This document shows positions 36,918 to 46,600 of a DNA stretch of 64,000 nt, piece after piece. The stretch is from Streptomonospora mangrovi. GTDB taxonomy: Bacteria; Actinomycetota; Actinomycetes; Streptosporangiales; Streptosporangiaceae. A program made the position numbers and the translations under genes. The notes under the pieces were generated by a model that worked only from the letters and a program-made list of their open reading frames with translations, was not told the origin of the DNA and made no database searches. How positions within the stretch are numbered: the stretch's first letter is position 1; each line of letters starts with the position of its first letter. The stretch covers positions 62,001 through 126,000 of the forward strand of contig NZ_JAJAQC010000008.1 in NCBI RefSeq assembly GCF_027604915.1, read 5' to 3'.

Positions 36918-37039
36918 GCGGTGGGGGGCCCGGGGGGGGCGCCGGGGGCGCCCGCCGGGCGGCCCCGGGTGTGACCCGGGCGCCCCCCCGCGCCCGGGGG
37001 GGGGCGGCGCCCGGGGGGGCGCCCCCGCCCCCCCACCGC
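36918..37039. repeat. 122-nt GC-only inverted repeat after gcl
   Basis: GCGGTGGGGGG (36918-36928) and CCCCCCACCGC (37029-37039) enclose further nested stems, including CCCGGGT-GTG-ACCCGGG at the centre (about 36965-36980). The element contains G runs up to nine and C runs up to seven. It probably terminates gcl transcription; unusual length and purity make it stand out. The rest of 36882-37256 holds only the leuA promoter region. Confidence 0.75.
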
Positions 37040-37240
37040 CGTTCGCCCAGTGTTAACCCGCGTTCACCCGCACCCGCGCCCGGGCGCCCGGCCGCGCCCG
37101 CAACCGCCGCGGGGCGCCCGCGTCTGTGCGGGTGGGCGGGTTGCGAACGGGTGAACCGGAGGCGCGCCGCGCGCCGTGCGCGAAGGGCCGCGCGGGGCGC
37201 GGATGGGGGACTACTGGCGCGCGGTGGTGGCGGGCTCTGC

Positions 37241-37246
37241 TAACGT
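37241..37246 (+). promoter_or_regulatory. probable -10 box of leuL-leuA
   Basis: TAACGT lies ten nt before the leader-peptide ATG. No clear -35 is seen. A transcript starting near 37253 would have only a few nt before the leader ORF. Confidence 0.45.
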
Positions 37247-37256
37247 GGCAACCACT

Positions 37257-39112
<1,856 letters not shown>

Positions 39113-39132
39113 GGCCCGCCGTCCCGCCCGGT

Positions 39133-39163
39133 CCGGGCCGCGCCGCACGCCGGCGCGGCCCGG
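39133..39163. terminator. terminator between leuA and the convergent CAP gene
   Basis: CCGGGCCGCGCCG (39133-39145) and its exact complement (39151-39163) form a 13-bp stem with a CACGC loop, 20 nt after the leuA stop. Confidence 0.85.
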
Positions 39164-39262
39164 CCGCGTTCGCGGGGTGCCCGCGCGAGCGGGCGGGGGA
39201 AGCGGCGGGGGCGCGGCGGCGCGGGGGAGCTGCCCCCACCGGTGCCGCCGGCGCGCCCGGTG

Positions 39263-40072
39263 CTACTCGGCGCCGAAGTTCTGCGCCCACATGCCGTCGG
39301 TGACGCCCACGCCGATCTCGGTGTTGCCGCAGTCGAGGATGTTGGCGCGGTGGCCGGGGCTGTCCATCCAGCCGTCCATGACGGCCTCGGCCGAGGAGTA
39401 CCCGGCCGCGACGTTCTCGCCCGACCACGCCTGGTACCCGGCCTCGGCGGCGCGCTCCTGGGGGCCCACGCCCTCGGGCGTCTCGTGCGCCATGTAGTCG
39501 CGGGCGGCCATGTCGTCGGCGTGGCCCTGGGAGGCGGCGGTGAGCCGGGGGTCCACGTGCAGCGGGTCGCAGCCGGCGTCGGCGCGCTCGTCGTTGGCGA
39601 TCTCCACGACCGCCATGGCCAGGGAGGAGGGCTCGGCGGGGGCGTCGCCGTCCGGCCCGGGGTCCTCGGGCTCGGGGCCGGCCTCGGGCGGGGCGGACGC
39701 CGAGGGCTCGGGGGAGACCTCGATGACCGTGCCGCCGCCGGCGCCGCCGGCGTCCTCGGCGCCCGCTCCGGCGCCGGCCTCGGCGGGTGCGCCGCCCGCG
39801 CCGCCGATGTCGTCGAAGAAGTCGTCGGCGGCGGGCGGCAGCGCGTCGTCGGGCAGCCCGGCGGCCCCGGTGCCGCTGTCCTCGGCGAAGGGCACCGCGC
39901 CCGGGCCGCCGGCGGCCACGATCAGGGCGGCGGCCAGGCCCAGTCCGACCGGCACCGCCACCAGGGCGCCCGCCAGGGTGCGCCGCCAGGCACCGCCGCG
40001 GGGTGCGCCCGCACGGCGCCGCGCGCGCGTGCCGGCGCGCCGCCGCCCGCGCCTGCGTTGTCCGCGAGCCAT
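39263..40072 (-). CDS. CAP/SCP-domain extracellular protein, membrane-anchored
   Basis: A 269-residue protein. A very basic N-terminus (RGQRRRGRRRAGTRARRRAG) and one transmembrane helix at about 35-56 lead to an acidic, Ala/Pro-rich linker (about 60-150) and a CAP (cysteine-rich secretory, Pfam SCP) domain. Domain landmarks are IANDERADAGCDPL, AASQGHADDMA, GENVAAGYSSAEAVMDGWMDSPGHRANIL and GVGVTDGMWAQNFG (each quoted as a partial landmark). The CAP His and Glu residues are present. Function on the cell surface is unknown. ATG 40072 has AGGGG at six nt; ATG 40090 is less well placed. Confidence 0.85.
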   Translation of the reverse strand: MARGQRRRGRRRAGTRARRRAGAPRGGAWRRTLAGALVAVPVGLGLAAALIVAAGGPGAVPFAEDSGTGAAGLPDDALPPAADDFFDDIGGAGGAPAEAGAGAGAEDAGGAGGGTVIEVSPEPSASAPPEAGPEPEDPGPDGDAPAEPSSLAMAVVEIANDERADAGCDPLHVDPRLTAASQGHADDMAARDYMAHETPEGVGPQERAAEAGYQAWSGENVAAGYSSAEAVMDGWMDSPGHRANILDCGNTEIGVGVTDGMWAQNFGAE

Positions 40073-40238
40073 CTCCAACCCCTGTCCCATCGGGTGTCTC
40101 GGTGGTGGCGATCGTAGAGCAAATTGGGGCGCATGGGGAGAAAGCAACCGTGATTCGGACGGGCCGGACACATCACCCAAGGCAGACGGGCTGTGGACGG
40201 CGGCACCGGCGGCCCGGCCGATCCGCGACAATGGGGGA

Positions 40239-40970
40239 GTGAGCCTGTACCGCGACGAAGGAGTCGTCCTGCGCACCCAGAAACTGGGCGAGGCCGACCG
40301 CATCGTCACTCTCCTGACCCGGCGCACCGGCCTGGTGCGGGCGGTGGGCAAGGGCGTGCGGCGCACCAAGTCCCGCTTCGGCGCGCGGCTGGAGCCCTTC
40401 ACCCACGTCGACCTCCAGCTCTACACCGGCCGCACGCTCGACGTCATCACCCAGGCCGAGACCCTGCGCGCCTACGGCGAGTCCATCGTCACCGACTACC
40501 CCCGCTACACCGCCGCCACGGCCATGCTCGAAACCGCCGAGAAGATCGTCGTGGTCGAGAAGGACCCCGCCCTGCGGCAGTTCCTGCTGCTGATCGGCGC
40601 GCTGCGCACCCTGGGCGAGGACACCCACGACCCCCGGCTGGTCCTCGACGCCTACCTGCTGCGCTCGCTGGCCGTGGCCGGCTACGCGCCGGCGCTGGAG
40701 GAGTGCGCCAAGTGCGGCTCGCGCGGCGAGCACCGCGCCTTCGCGGTCCACGCCGGCGGATCGGTGTGCTCGGTGTGCCGCCCCCACGGCTGCGCCCACC
40801 CCGCTCCCCAGACCCTGCGGCTGATGGTCGCGCTGCTCGGCGGCGACTGGCCCGAGGCCGACTCCAGCGCCGACCGCCACCGCGCCGAGTGCAGTGGGCT
40901 GGTCGCCGCCTACCTCCAGTGGCACCTGGAAAACGGAATCCGATCCCTGCGTCTTGTGGAGCGCTCGTGA
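40239..40970 (+). CDS. recO: DNA repair protein RecO
   Basis: A 243-residue recombination mediator that helps load RecA at SSB-coated gaps with RecR. The N-terminal OB fold begins [21 protein letters not shown]; the zinc site is CAKC near 165 and CSVC near 187 (four cysteines). GTG 40239 is six nt after a GACAAT -10-like box, so the mRNA may be leaderless, though the intervening GGGGGA could be a weak ribosome binding site. GTGA overlap couples it to uppS. Confidence 0.95.
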   Translation: MSLYRDEGVVLRTQKLGEADRIVTLLTRRTGLVRAVGKGVRRTKSRFGARLEPFTHVDLQLYTGRTLDVITQAETLRAYGESIVTDYPRYTAATAMLETAEKIVVVEKDPALRQFLLLIGALRTLGEDTHDPRLVLDAYLLRSLAVAGYAPALEECAKCGSRGEHRAFAVHAGGSVCSVCRPHGCAHPAPQTLRLMVALLGGDWPEADSSADRHRAECSGLVAAYLQWHLENGIRSLRLVERS

Positions 40971-41806
40971 GCCTGTTCAACAACCCGCCCGCGGCCCCGA
41001 TCCAGGGCTACCGCCCGCCGGGGCGGCACCCCAGCGGCGCCCGCCCGCCCGAACTCCCCAAGGAGCTGGTCCCGCGCCACGTCGCGGTCGTCATGGACGG
41101 CAACGGCCGCTGGGCCAAGCAGCGCGGCCTGCCGCGCACCGAGGGCCACAAGGCCGGCGAAAGCTCCCTGTTCGACGTGGTCGAGGGCGCGCTGGAGCTG
41201 GGCGTGGGCTACCTGTCGGCCTACGCGTTCTCCACCGAGAACTGGAAGCGCTCGCCCGACGAGGTCCGCTTCCTCATGGGCTTCAACCGCGAGGTCATCC
41301 GCCGCCGCCGCGACGAACTGCACGCCATGGGCGTGCGGGTGCGCTGGGCCGGCCGGCGCGGGCGGCTGTGGAAGAGCGTCATCTCCGAGCTTGAGGACGC
41401 CGAGGAGATGACCAAGCACAACACCGCGCTCACCCTCCAGTTCTGCGTCAACTACGGCGGACGCGCCGAGATCACCGACGCCGCCGCGGCCATGGCCCGC
41501 GCCGCCGCCGAGGGCCGCCTCAACCCCGACCGCATCACCGAGGCCACGCTCGCCAAGTACCTCGACGAACCCGACATCCCCGACGTCGACCTCTTCCTGC
41601 GGTCCTCGGGCGAGCAGCGGTTCTCCAACTTCCTGCTGTGGCAGTCGGCCTACGCCGAGATGGTCTTCCTCGACACCCTCTGGCCCGACTTCGACCGCCG
41701 CCACCTCTGGCACGCCTGCCAGATCTACGCCAGCCGCGACCGCCGCTACGGCGGCGCCGTGCCCAACCCGGTCGAACCCGCTCCCCACACCGAGGAGCCC
41801 CGGTGA
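40967..41806 (+). CDS. uppS: isoprenyl transferase (undecaprenyl diphosphate synthase type)
   Basis: A 279-residue cis-prenyltransferase making the polyprenyl diphosphate carrier for peptidoglycan and other wall polymers. The active-site motif [11 protein letters not shown] is at 41-51 with catalytic Asp44; [10 protein letters not shown] near 84-93 and [18 protein letters not shown] near 210-227 are the other family signatures. It is translationally coupled to recO (GTGA) and overlaps the following SGNH gene in the same way. Chain length cannot be read from sequence. Confidence 0.95.
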   Translation: MSLFNNPPAAPIQGYRPPGRHPSGARPPELPKELVPRHVAVVMDGNGRWAKQRGLPRTEGHKAGESSLFDVVEGALELGVGYLSAYAFSTENWKRSPDEVRFLMGFNREVIRRRRDELHAMGVRVRWAGRRGRLWKSVISELEDAEEMTKHNTALTLQFCVNYGGRAEITDAAAAMARAAAEGRLNPDRITEATLAKYLDEPDIPDVDLFLRSSGEQRFSNFLLWQSAYAEMVFLDTLWPDFDRRHLWHACQIYASRDRRYGGAVPNPVEPAPHTEEPR

Positions 41807-42669
41807 GCCTCGACCTCACCCGCGACCGGCTGTCCTACGCCGCCCTGGGCGACAGCTTCACCGAGGGCGTCGGCGACCCCTACCCCGACTCCGCCGGCAC
41901 CCCCCACGGCCACTACCGGGGCTGGGCCGACCGCTTCGCCGAGCACCTGGCCGCGCGCGTGCCCCGCCTGGACTACGCCAACCTGGCCGTGCGCGGCAAG
42001 CTGCTGCGCCAGGTCGTCGCCGAGCAACTGCCGGCCGCCCTCGACATGGCGCCCGACCTCGTCACCTTCTCCGCCGGCGGCAACGACCTCCTGCGCCCCG
42101 GCGCCGACCCCGACCGGCTCGCCGCCACCCTGGAGCAGGCGGTGCGCCGGCTGCGCGGCGCCGGGTCCGAGGTCGTGCTGTTCACCGGCGTCAACTGGAG
42201 CACCGGCTACATGCGGGTGCGCATCGGCCTGTTCGCCCGCTTCTACCTCAACATCCGCGCCGTGGCCGACCGCACCGGCTGCCACCTGGTCGACCAGTGG
42301 TCCATGCGCGAACTGCTCGACCCCCGCGCGTGGGACTTCGACCGCCTGCACATGTCGCCCGAGGGCCACCGCCGGCTGGCCGTGCGGGTGTGCGAGGTGC
42401 TGGGCGTGCCGGTGGCCGACCGCCCCGGCGACTGGCCTCCGCCGCCGCCCGTCGACCCCCGCGCCCAGCGCCGCGACAACGCCCGGTGGGCCCGGGAGTT
42501 CCTGGTGCCCTGGATCGGGCGCCGCCTCACCGGCCGCTCCTCGGGCGACAACGTCACACCCAAGCGCCCGCGCCTGGAACCCCTCGCCGCGCCGCGCCCC
42601 CAGGAGCCGGCCGAGGGCGCCGACCACGCCGGCCGGCACGGCGCCGCACCTGGTCAGGGTGCGGGGTGA
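41803..42669 (+). CDS. SGNH/GDSL hydrolase, first of a tandem pair
   Basis: A 288-residue cytosolic-looking SGNH hydrolase. Block I is ALGDSFTEG with Ser18; block III is GGND near 90; block V is [10 protein letters not shown] near 175-184 (Asp and His). No signal peptide is visible. The C-terminal tail [19 protein letters not shown] near 224-242 is almost identical in the next gene. Its GTG overlaps the uppS stop (GTGA), so it belongs to a recO-uppS-SGNH operon. A lipid or ester substrate connected to prenyl or wall metabolism is possible but unproved. Confidence 0.88.
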   Translation: MSLDLTRDRLSYAALGDSFTEGVGDPYPDSAGTPHGHYRGWADRFAEHLAARVPRLDYANLAVRGKLLRQVVAEQLPAALDMAPDLVTFSAGGNDLLRPGADPDRLAATLEQAVRRLRGAGSEVVLFTGVNWSTGYMRVRIGLFARFYLNIRAVADRTGCHLVDQWSMRELLDPRAWDFDRLHMSPEGHRRLAVRVCEVLGVPVADRPGDWPPPPPVDPRAQRRDNARWAREFLVPWIGRRLTGRSSGDNVTPKRPRLEPLAAPRPQEPAEGADHAGRHGAAPGQGAG

Positions 42670-42744
42670 GCCGGCTTACAAAACCAACGAAATCGACAAC
42701 CTACTGTCGCGTAACCCAGGGGTGGAGTTGCATCATCGGTACCC

Positions 42745-43602
42745 ATGAGCGGCTTTGAGACCGGGCGCGAGATCATCTCCTACGTCGCCCTCGGCGACAG
42801 CTTCACCGAGGGAATGGACGACCCCTACCCCGACTCCGCGAGCACGCCGCACGGCCGCTACCGCGGCTGGGCCGACCGGCTCGCCGAGCACCTCGGCTCC
42901 GACGGCACCGAGGTCCGCTACGCCAACCTCGCCGTGCGGGGCAAGCTCATCCGCCAGATCGTGGACGAGCAGGTGCCGCTGGCGGTGGAGTGGCGGCCCG
43001 ACCTGGTGACCATCTGCGCCGGCGGCAACGACATCATCCGCCCCGGCGGCGACCCCGACCTGGTGGCCCGGGTGTTCGAGGCCGCCGTGCGCCGGCTGCG
43101 CGCCACCGGCGCCCACATCGTCGTCTTCACCGGCATGGACACCGGCTTCCAGCCGGTCATGCGCCACCTGCGCGGCAAGATCGCCACCTACAACATGCAC
43201 CTGCGCGCCATCGCCGACGACCACGGCTGCGACGTGGTGGACCTGTGGAGCATGAAGGTGCTCCAGGATCGCCGCGCCTGGAGCGCCGACCGGCTGCACC
43301 TGTCGCCCGAGGGCCACCGCCGGGTGGCGCTGAAGGTCTGCGAGACCCTGGGCGTGCGGAGCGGCGGCGACTGGCGCGAGCCCTGGCCGGCCGCCGACCC
43401 CCGCGACTGGCGGGCGGCCCGCCAGGAGGACCTGTCGTGGGCGCGGGAGTACCTGGTGCCCTGGATCGGCCGCCGGCTCACCGGGCGGTCCTCGGGGGAC
43501 GGCCTGGCGCCCAAGCGTCCCCGCCTGGAGCGGGTGGAGGCGCTGGAGCGCATGCGCGACGCCGCGCGGCGCGTGGCGGCCGACACCGAGCGCGGGGCGT
43601 GA
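42745..43602 (+). CDS. SGNH/GDSL hydrolase, second of a tandem pair
   Basis: A 285-residue paralogue of the preceding protein: [18 protein letters not shown] with Ser19, GGND near 91, DRLHLSPEGH near 177-186 and the same tail [19 protein letters not shown]. The pair arose by duplication. Unlike the first copy it is separated by 75 nt with no overlap and may have its own promoter. It converges with zur. Substrate unknown. Confidence 0.88.
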   Translation: MSGFETGREIISYVALGDSFTEGMDDPYPDSASTPHGRYRGWADRLAEHLGSDGTEVRYANLAVRGKLIRQIVDEQVPLAVEWRPDLVTICAGGNDIIRPGGDPDLVARVFEAAVRRLRATGAHIVVFTGMDTGFQPVMRHLRGKIATYNMHLRAIADDHGCDVVDLWSMKVLQDRRAWSADRLHLSPEGHRRVALKVCETLGVRSGGDWREPWPAADPRDWRAARQEDLSWAREYLVPWIGRRLTGRSSGDGLAPKRPRLERVEALERMRDAARRVAADTERGA

Positions 43603-43647
43603 ACCGAGCGGCGGGCGCGGGCGCGTCGGCGCGGGCCGCCGCCGGGG

Positions 43648-44031
43648 TCAGCCCTTGGCGGCGGCGCAGTCGGCGCAGGTGCCGAACACCTCGACGGTGT
43701 GCGTGATGTCGGTGAACCCGTGCTGGGTGCCGACGGAGTCGGCCCAGCGCTCCACCATGGGGCCCTCGATCTCGACGGCCTTGCCGCAGCCGCGACACAC
43801 CAGGTGGTGGTGGTGGGAGTCGGTGATGCAGGCGCGGTAGACGGCCTCGCCGTCGTCGGTGCGCAGCACGTCGACCTCACCGGAGTCGCTCAGCGCCTGG
43901 AGCGCGCGGTAGACGGTGGTCAACCCGATCTTGGAGCCCTCAGAGCGAAGGTCGGCGTAGAGGTCCTGGGCGCTGCGGAACCCGCTGCTCTCGGTGAGGG
44001 CCTGGCGGACGGTCTCGCGGCGTGTACTCAT
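43648..44031 (-). CDS. zur: Fur family regulator, probably the zinc regulator Zur
   Basis: A 127-residue metal-dependent repressor. Winged helix about 1-75 (FRSAQDLYADLRSEGSKIGLTTVYRAL, seen in two parts); metal site HHHHLVCRGCGKAVEIEGP near 82-100; second Cys pair CADC near 120-123. The gene overlaps znuB by four nt and is co-transcribed with znuC-znuB, which strongly favours Zur over Fur. The operon carries a Zur-box-like site, so it would repress itself with zinc. Confidence 0.92.
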   Translation of the reverse strand: MSTRRETVRQALTESSGFRSAQDLYADLRSEGSKIGLTTVYRALQALSDSGEVDVLRTDDGEAVYRACITDSHHHHLVCRGCGKAVEIEGPMVERWADSVGTQHGFTDITHTVEVFGTCADCAAAKG

Positions 44032-44927
44032 GTGGCTGCACCCCCCTGCTCGGTCTGGGGAATCGTACCCGGCGCGGGATCCTCCGCGCCTCCCCGGCCG
44101 GCGCGCGCCGCGCCCCGGGCGCCGCGCAGCAGGTAGCCGCCCGCCACCGCCGCGACGAACACCGCCAGGGTCAGCAGCACGATGGCCGCGCCCGGTGCGA
44201 CGTCGACGTAGTAGGCGGTGGACAGCCCGCCCACGGCCGAGGCCGTGCCGACCGCCATGGCCACCGCCACGGTGACCCGGAAGCTGCGGGTGAGCTGCTG
44301 GGCGGCGGCCACGGGCACCACCATCAGCGCGCTGACCAGCAGCACCCCCACCACGCGCATGGCCAGCACCACGGTCAGCGCCGCCGTGACGGCGATGACC
44401 AGGCTCAGCAGCCGCACCGGCAGGCCGTGGGCGCGGGCGACCTCCTCGTCCTGGCAGAGCACGAACAGTTCGCGGCCGAAGTAGCCGACCACGCCCAGCA
44501 CCAGCACGGCCAGCAGCACCACGAGCACGATGTCCTCGGTGCTGACGGTGGTGACCGACCCGAACAGGTAGGAGTTGAGGGTGGCGATACCCCCGCCGGG
44601 GGCCAGGCCGATCAGCACCACGCCGCCGGCGATGCCGCCGTAGAACAGCAGCGCCAGGGCGATGTCGCCGCTGGCGCGGGCGCGCGCCCGGATCAGCTCG
44701 ATGAGCCCGGCGCCGGCCGCCGCGGCGATCGCGGCGGTGATGATCGGCGAGGTGCTGGTGAGGAAGCCCATGGCCACCCCGGTCAGGGCCACGTGGCCGA
44801 TGCCGTCGCCCAGCAGCGCCAGGCGGCGCTGTACCAGGAACGTGCCGATCACGGGGGCGACCATGCCCACCAGCACGGCGGCCAGCAGCGCCCGCCGCAT
44901 GAAGTCGAGCTGGAGCATCTCAGCCAC
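44028..44927 (-). CDS. znuB: zinc ABC transporter permease ZnuB
   Basis: A 299-residue membrane protein of the ABC-3 family with about eight to nine helices (FMRRALLAAVLVGMVAPVIGTF at the start; GDGIGHVALTGVAMGF near 40). It forms the zinc channel with ZnuC. The start is GTG 44927 (GAGG nine nt upstream) with ATG 44918 as an alternative; the gene overlaps znuC by eight nt and zur by four. The C-terminal 30 residues are Gly/Ala-rich and non-conserved. Confidence 0.93.
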   Translation of the reverse strand: MAEMLQLDFMRRALLAAVLVGMVAPVIGTFLVQRRLALLGDGIGHVALTGVAMGFLTSTSPIITAAIAAAAGAGLIELIRARARASGDIALALLFYGGIAGGVVLIGLAPGGGIATLNSYLFGSVTTVSTEDIVLVVLLAVLVLGVVGYFGRELFVLCQDEEVARAHGLPVRLLSLVIAVTAALTVVLAMRVVGVLLVSALMVVPVAAAQQLTRSFRVTVAVAMAVGTASAVGGLSTAYYVDVAPGAAIVLLTLAVFVAAVAGGYLLRGARGAARAGRGGAEDPAPGTIPQTEQGGAAT

Positions 44928-45750
44928 GGCGGGGAACCTCGAGGTCGGGCACTGCCGTGGCCGGGGCGGGGTCGGCGTGCGGGTGGACGTGGTCGTGGCC
45001 GGGGCGGGCGCAGTCGCCCTCGGGCGCCGGAGGGGCGCCGTCGTGCACCACGGTGCCGCCGGAGAGGACCACGCTGCGCTGGATCAGCGGCTCCAGCGGG
45101 CCGGTCTCGTGCAGGACGAGCACCACCGTCGCGCCGCGCGCGCTGAGCCGGGTGATGGACTCGGCCAGCGCGTGCTGGCTGGCGGAGTCGACGCCGGCCA
45201 TGGGTTCGTCCATGAAGACGGTGTCGGGGCGGGCCGCCAGCGCGCGGGCGATGAGTACCCGCTGCTGCTGGCCGCCGGAGAGTTCGTGCACGGAGTCGCG
45301 GGCGCGGTCGGTGAGGCCCACGGCCTCCAGCGCCTCGGCGACGGCGGCGCGGTCGGCGGCGGTGGGCAGGCGCAGCCGCCGGCGCCGGGCCACCTGGCCC
45401 GAGGCCACGACCTCGCGCACGGTGGCGGGCACCCCGCCGCCCGCCGACAGCCGCTGGGGGACGTAGCCCACCCGGCCCCAGTCGCGGAAGCGCCGCAGGG
45501 GGACGCCGTGGAGGTCGACGCGCCCGGCCGAGGGCGCCACCAGGCCGAGCATGGCGCGCACCAGCGTGGACTTGCCCGATCCGTTGGGCCCCATGACGGC
45601 GAGGGTCTGGCCGACCGGGACGTCCAGGTCGAGGCCGCGCAGCACGGGCGCGCGGTCATAGGCCACCGTGAGGCCGGCGACCCGGACGGCGGGGGCCGCG
45701 CCCGCCGCGGCGCCGTGACCGGCGGCGCGGGCGCTGAGGGAGCCGAGCAT
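44920..45750 (-). CDS. znuC: zinc ABC transporter ATP-binding protein ZnuC
   Basis: A 276-residue ABC ATPase. Walker A MGPNGSGKST is near residue 54-63, signature LSGGQQQRV near 156-164, Walker B VFMDEP near 177-182 and the switch His in VLHETGP near 213. The C-terminal tail has a His-rich patch (GHDHVHPHADP) that may bind metal. ATG 45750 is chosen since AGAGG lies upstream; GTG 45762 is in frame but overlaps that site. It leads the znuC-znuB-zur operon; a znuA binding-protein gene is absent here. Confidence 0.92.
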   Translation of the reverse strand: MLGSLSARAAGHGAAAGAAPAVRVAGLTVAYDRAPVLRGLDLDVPVGQTLAVMGPNGSGKSTLVRAMLGLVAPSAGRVDLHGVPLRRFRDWGRVGYVPQRLSAGGGVPATVREVVASGQVARRRRLRLPTAADRAAVAEALEAVGLTDRARDSVHELSGGQQQRVLIARALAARPDTVFMDEPMAGVDSASQHALAESITRLSARGATVVLVLHETGPLEPLIQRSVVLSGGTVVHDGAPPAPEGDCARPGHDHVHPHADPAPATAVPDLEVPRRG

Positions 45751-45781
45751 GGAGGTGGACACCTCTTAAGTGTGCGGATAA

Positions 45782-45797
45782 CGAAAACGGTTGTCAA
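45782..45797 (-). promoter_or_regulatory. Zur box overlapping the znuC -35 element
   Basis: CGAAAACGGTTGTCA (45782-45796) is an imperfect palindrome matching the Zur consensus TGAAAATGATTTTCA at 11 of 15 positions. On the minus strand TTGACA (45797-45792), a perfect -35 hexamer, overlaps it, so zinc-bound Zur would block RNA polymerase. Confidence 0.75.
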
Positions 45798-45915
45798 AAT
45801 CCGTAAACACCCAGGACAGCGGCTGGATTCCCGCTGTGACCGGGCTCGCCCCGCACCCCGCGCCCCCGCACTCCGCCAAGCGCCGTTCGCGGACGGACCG
45901 GCGGGAGCAGGCGGG

Positions 45916-46305
45916 CTAGAACAGGCCGCTCTGGAGCACGCCCAGCACCAGCAGCACCGCCACGACTCCCACCCGCATGGCCCGCTCCCCGCCGCGCAGC
46001 CGGGGCCACGCCAAAAACGCCAGCCAGCCGAAGAACGCCGCCAGCAGCGCCAGCAGCAGCGCGCCGGCGACGCCCGGCAGCACCAGCCCGGCGATCAGCA
46101 CCACCGCCATGGTCGCCGGCAGCAGCAGCCGGGGGGCGTTGTGCAGCCACACCAGCGGCACCGCGCTGCGGCGCTCGACCTCGCGGCGCAGCCGCCCGGC
46201 CCCCGGGGTGTAGAAGGAGTCGCCCGCCGGCAGCGGGCGCGAGCGCGGCGCGCCGCCCGGGGCGGCGGATCGGTTCGGGCGCGATTTCCTCGGCTTGGCT
46301 GACAC
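45916..46305 (-). CDS. small membrane protein of unknown function (DUF6703-like)
   Basis: A 129-residue protein with a basic, Pro-rich N-terminus (about 1-45) and three hydrophobic helices at about 60-80, 82-100 and 108-126. It resembles small actinobacterial membrane proteins found next to zur-znu genes, but I cannot assign a role. GTG 46305 has GGAGGAG about eight nt upstream. It reads toward znuC, 150 nt away, but the Zur-controlled promoter lies between them, so it is probably a separate unit. Confidence 0.75.
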   Translation of the reverse strand: MSAKPRKSRPNRSAAPGGAPRSRPLPAGDSFYTPGAGRLRREVERRSAVPLVWLHNAPRLLLPATMAVVLIAGLVLPGVAGALLLALLAAFFGWLAFLAWPRLRGGERAMRVGVVAVLLVLGVLQSGLF

Positions 46306-46600
46306 GCGTCTCCTCCGGCCTCATCCCGCCGCGGCGCGGCATTGCGGTGCCCCTGCCCGAAGCTTAGGCCCTTCGGCGCCGGGCGCGGCGCGCGGTGCGT
46401 TTGGCGGCGTTTGCGGTGCGCACTCGCCGATGCCGTTATTTTTGTAGGGGCGGACGGCCGCCGGTCGCGCCGCGCTTCCCGGATCCGGGTTTACCAGCCG
46501 CTTACTCGAGGTGACCTAGGGTGGCCCCCCGTCGCGCCGGGCCCCGCCGGTCCGGATCCCGCGCTCCGCATGCAGACACGTCGGGGAGAGTAGTTTTTCC

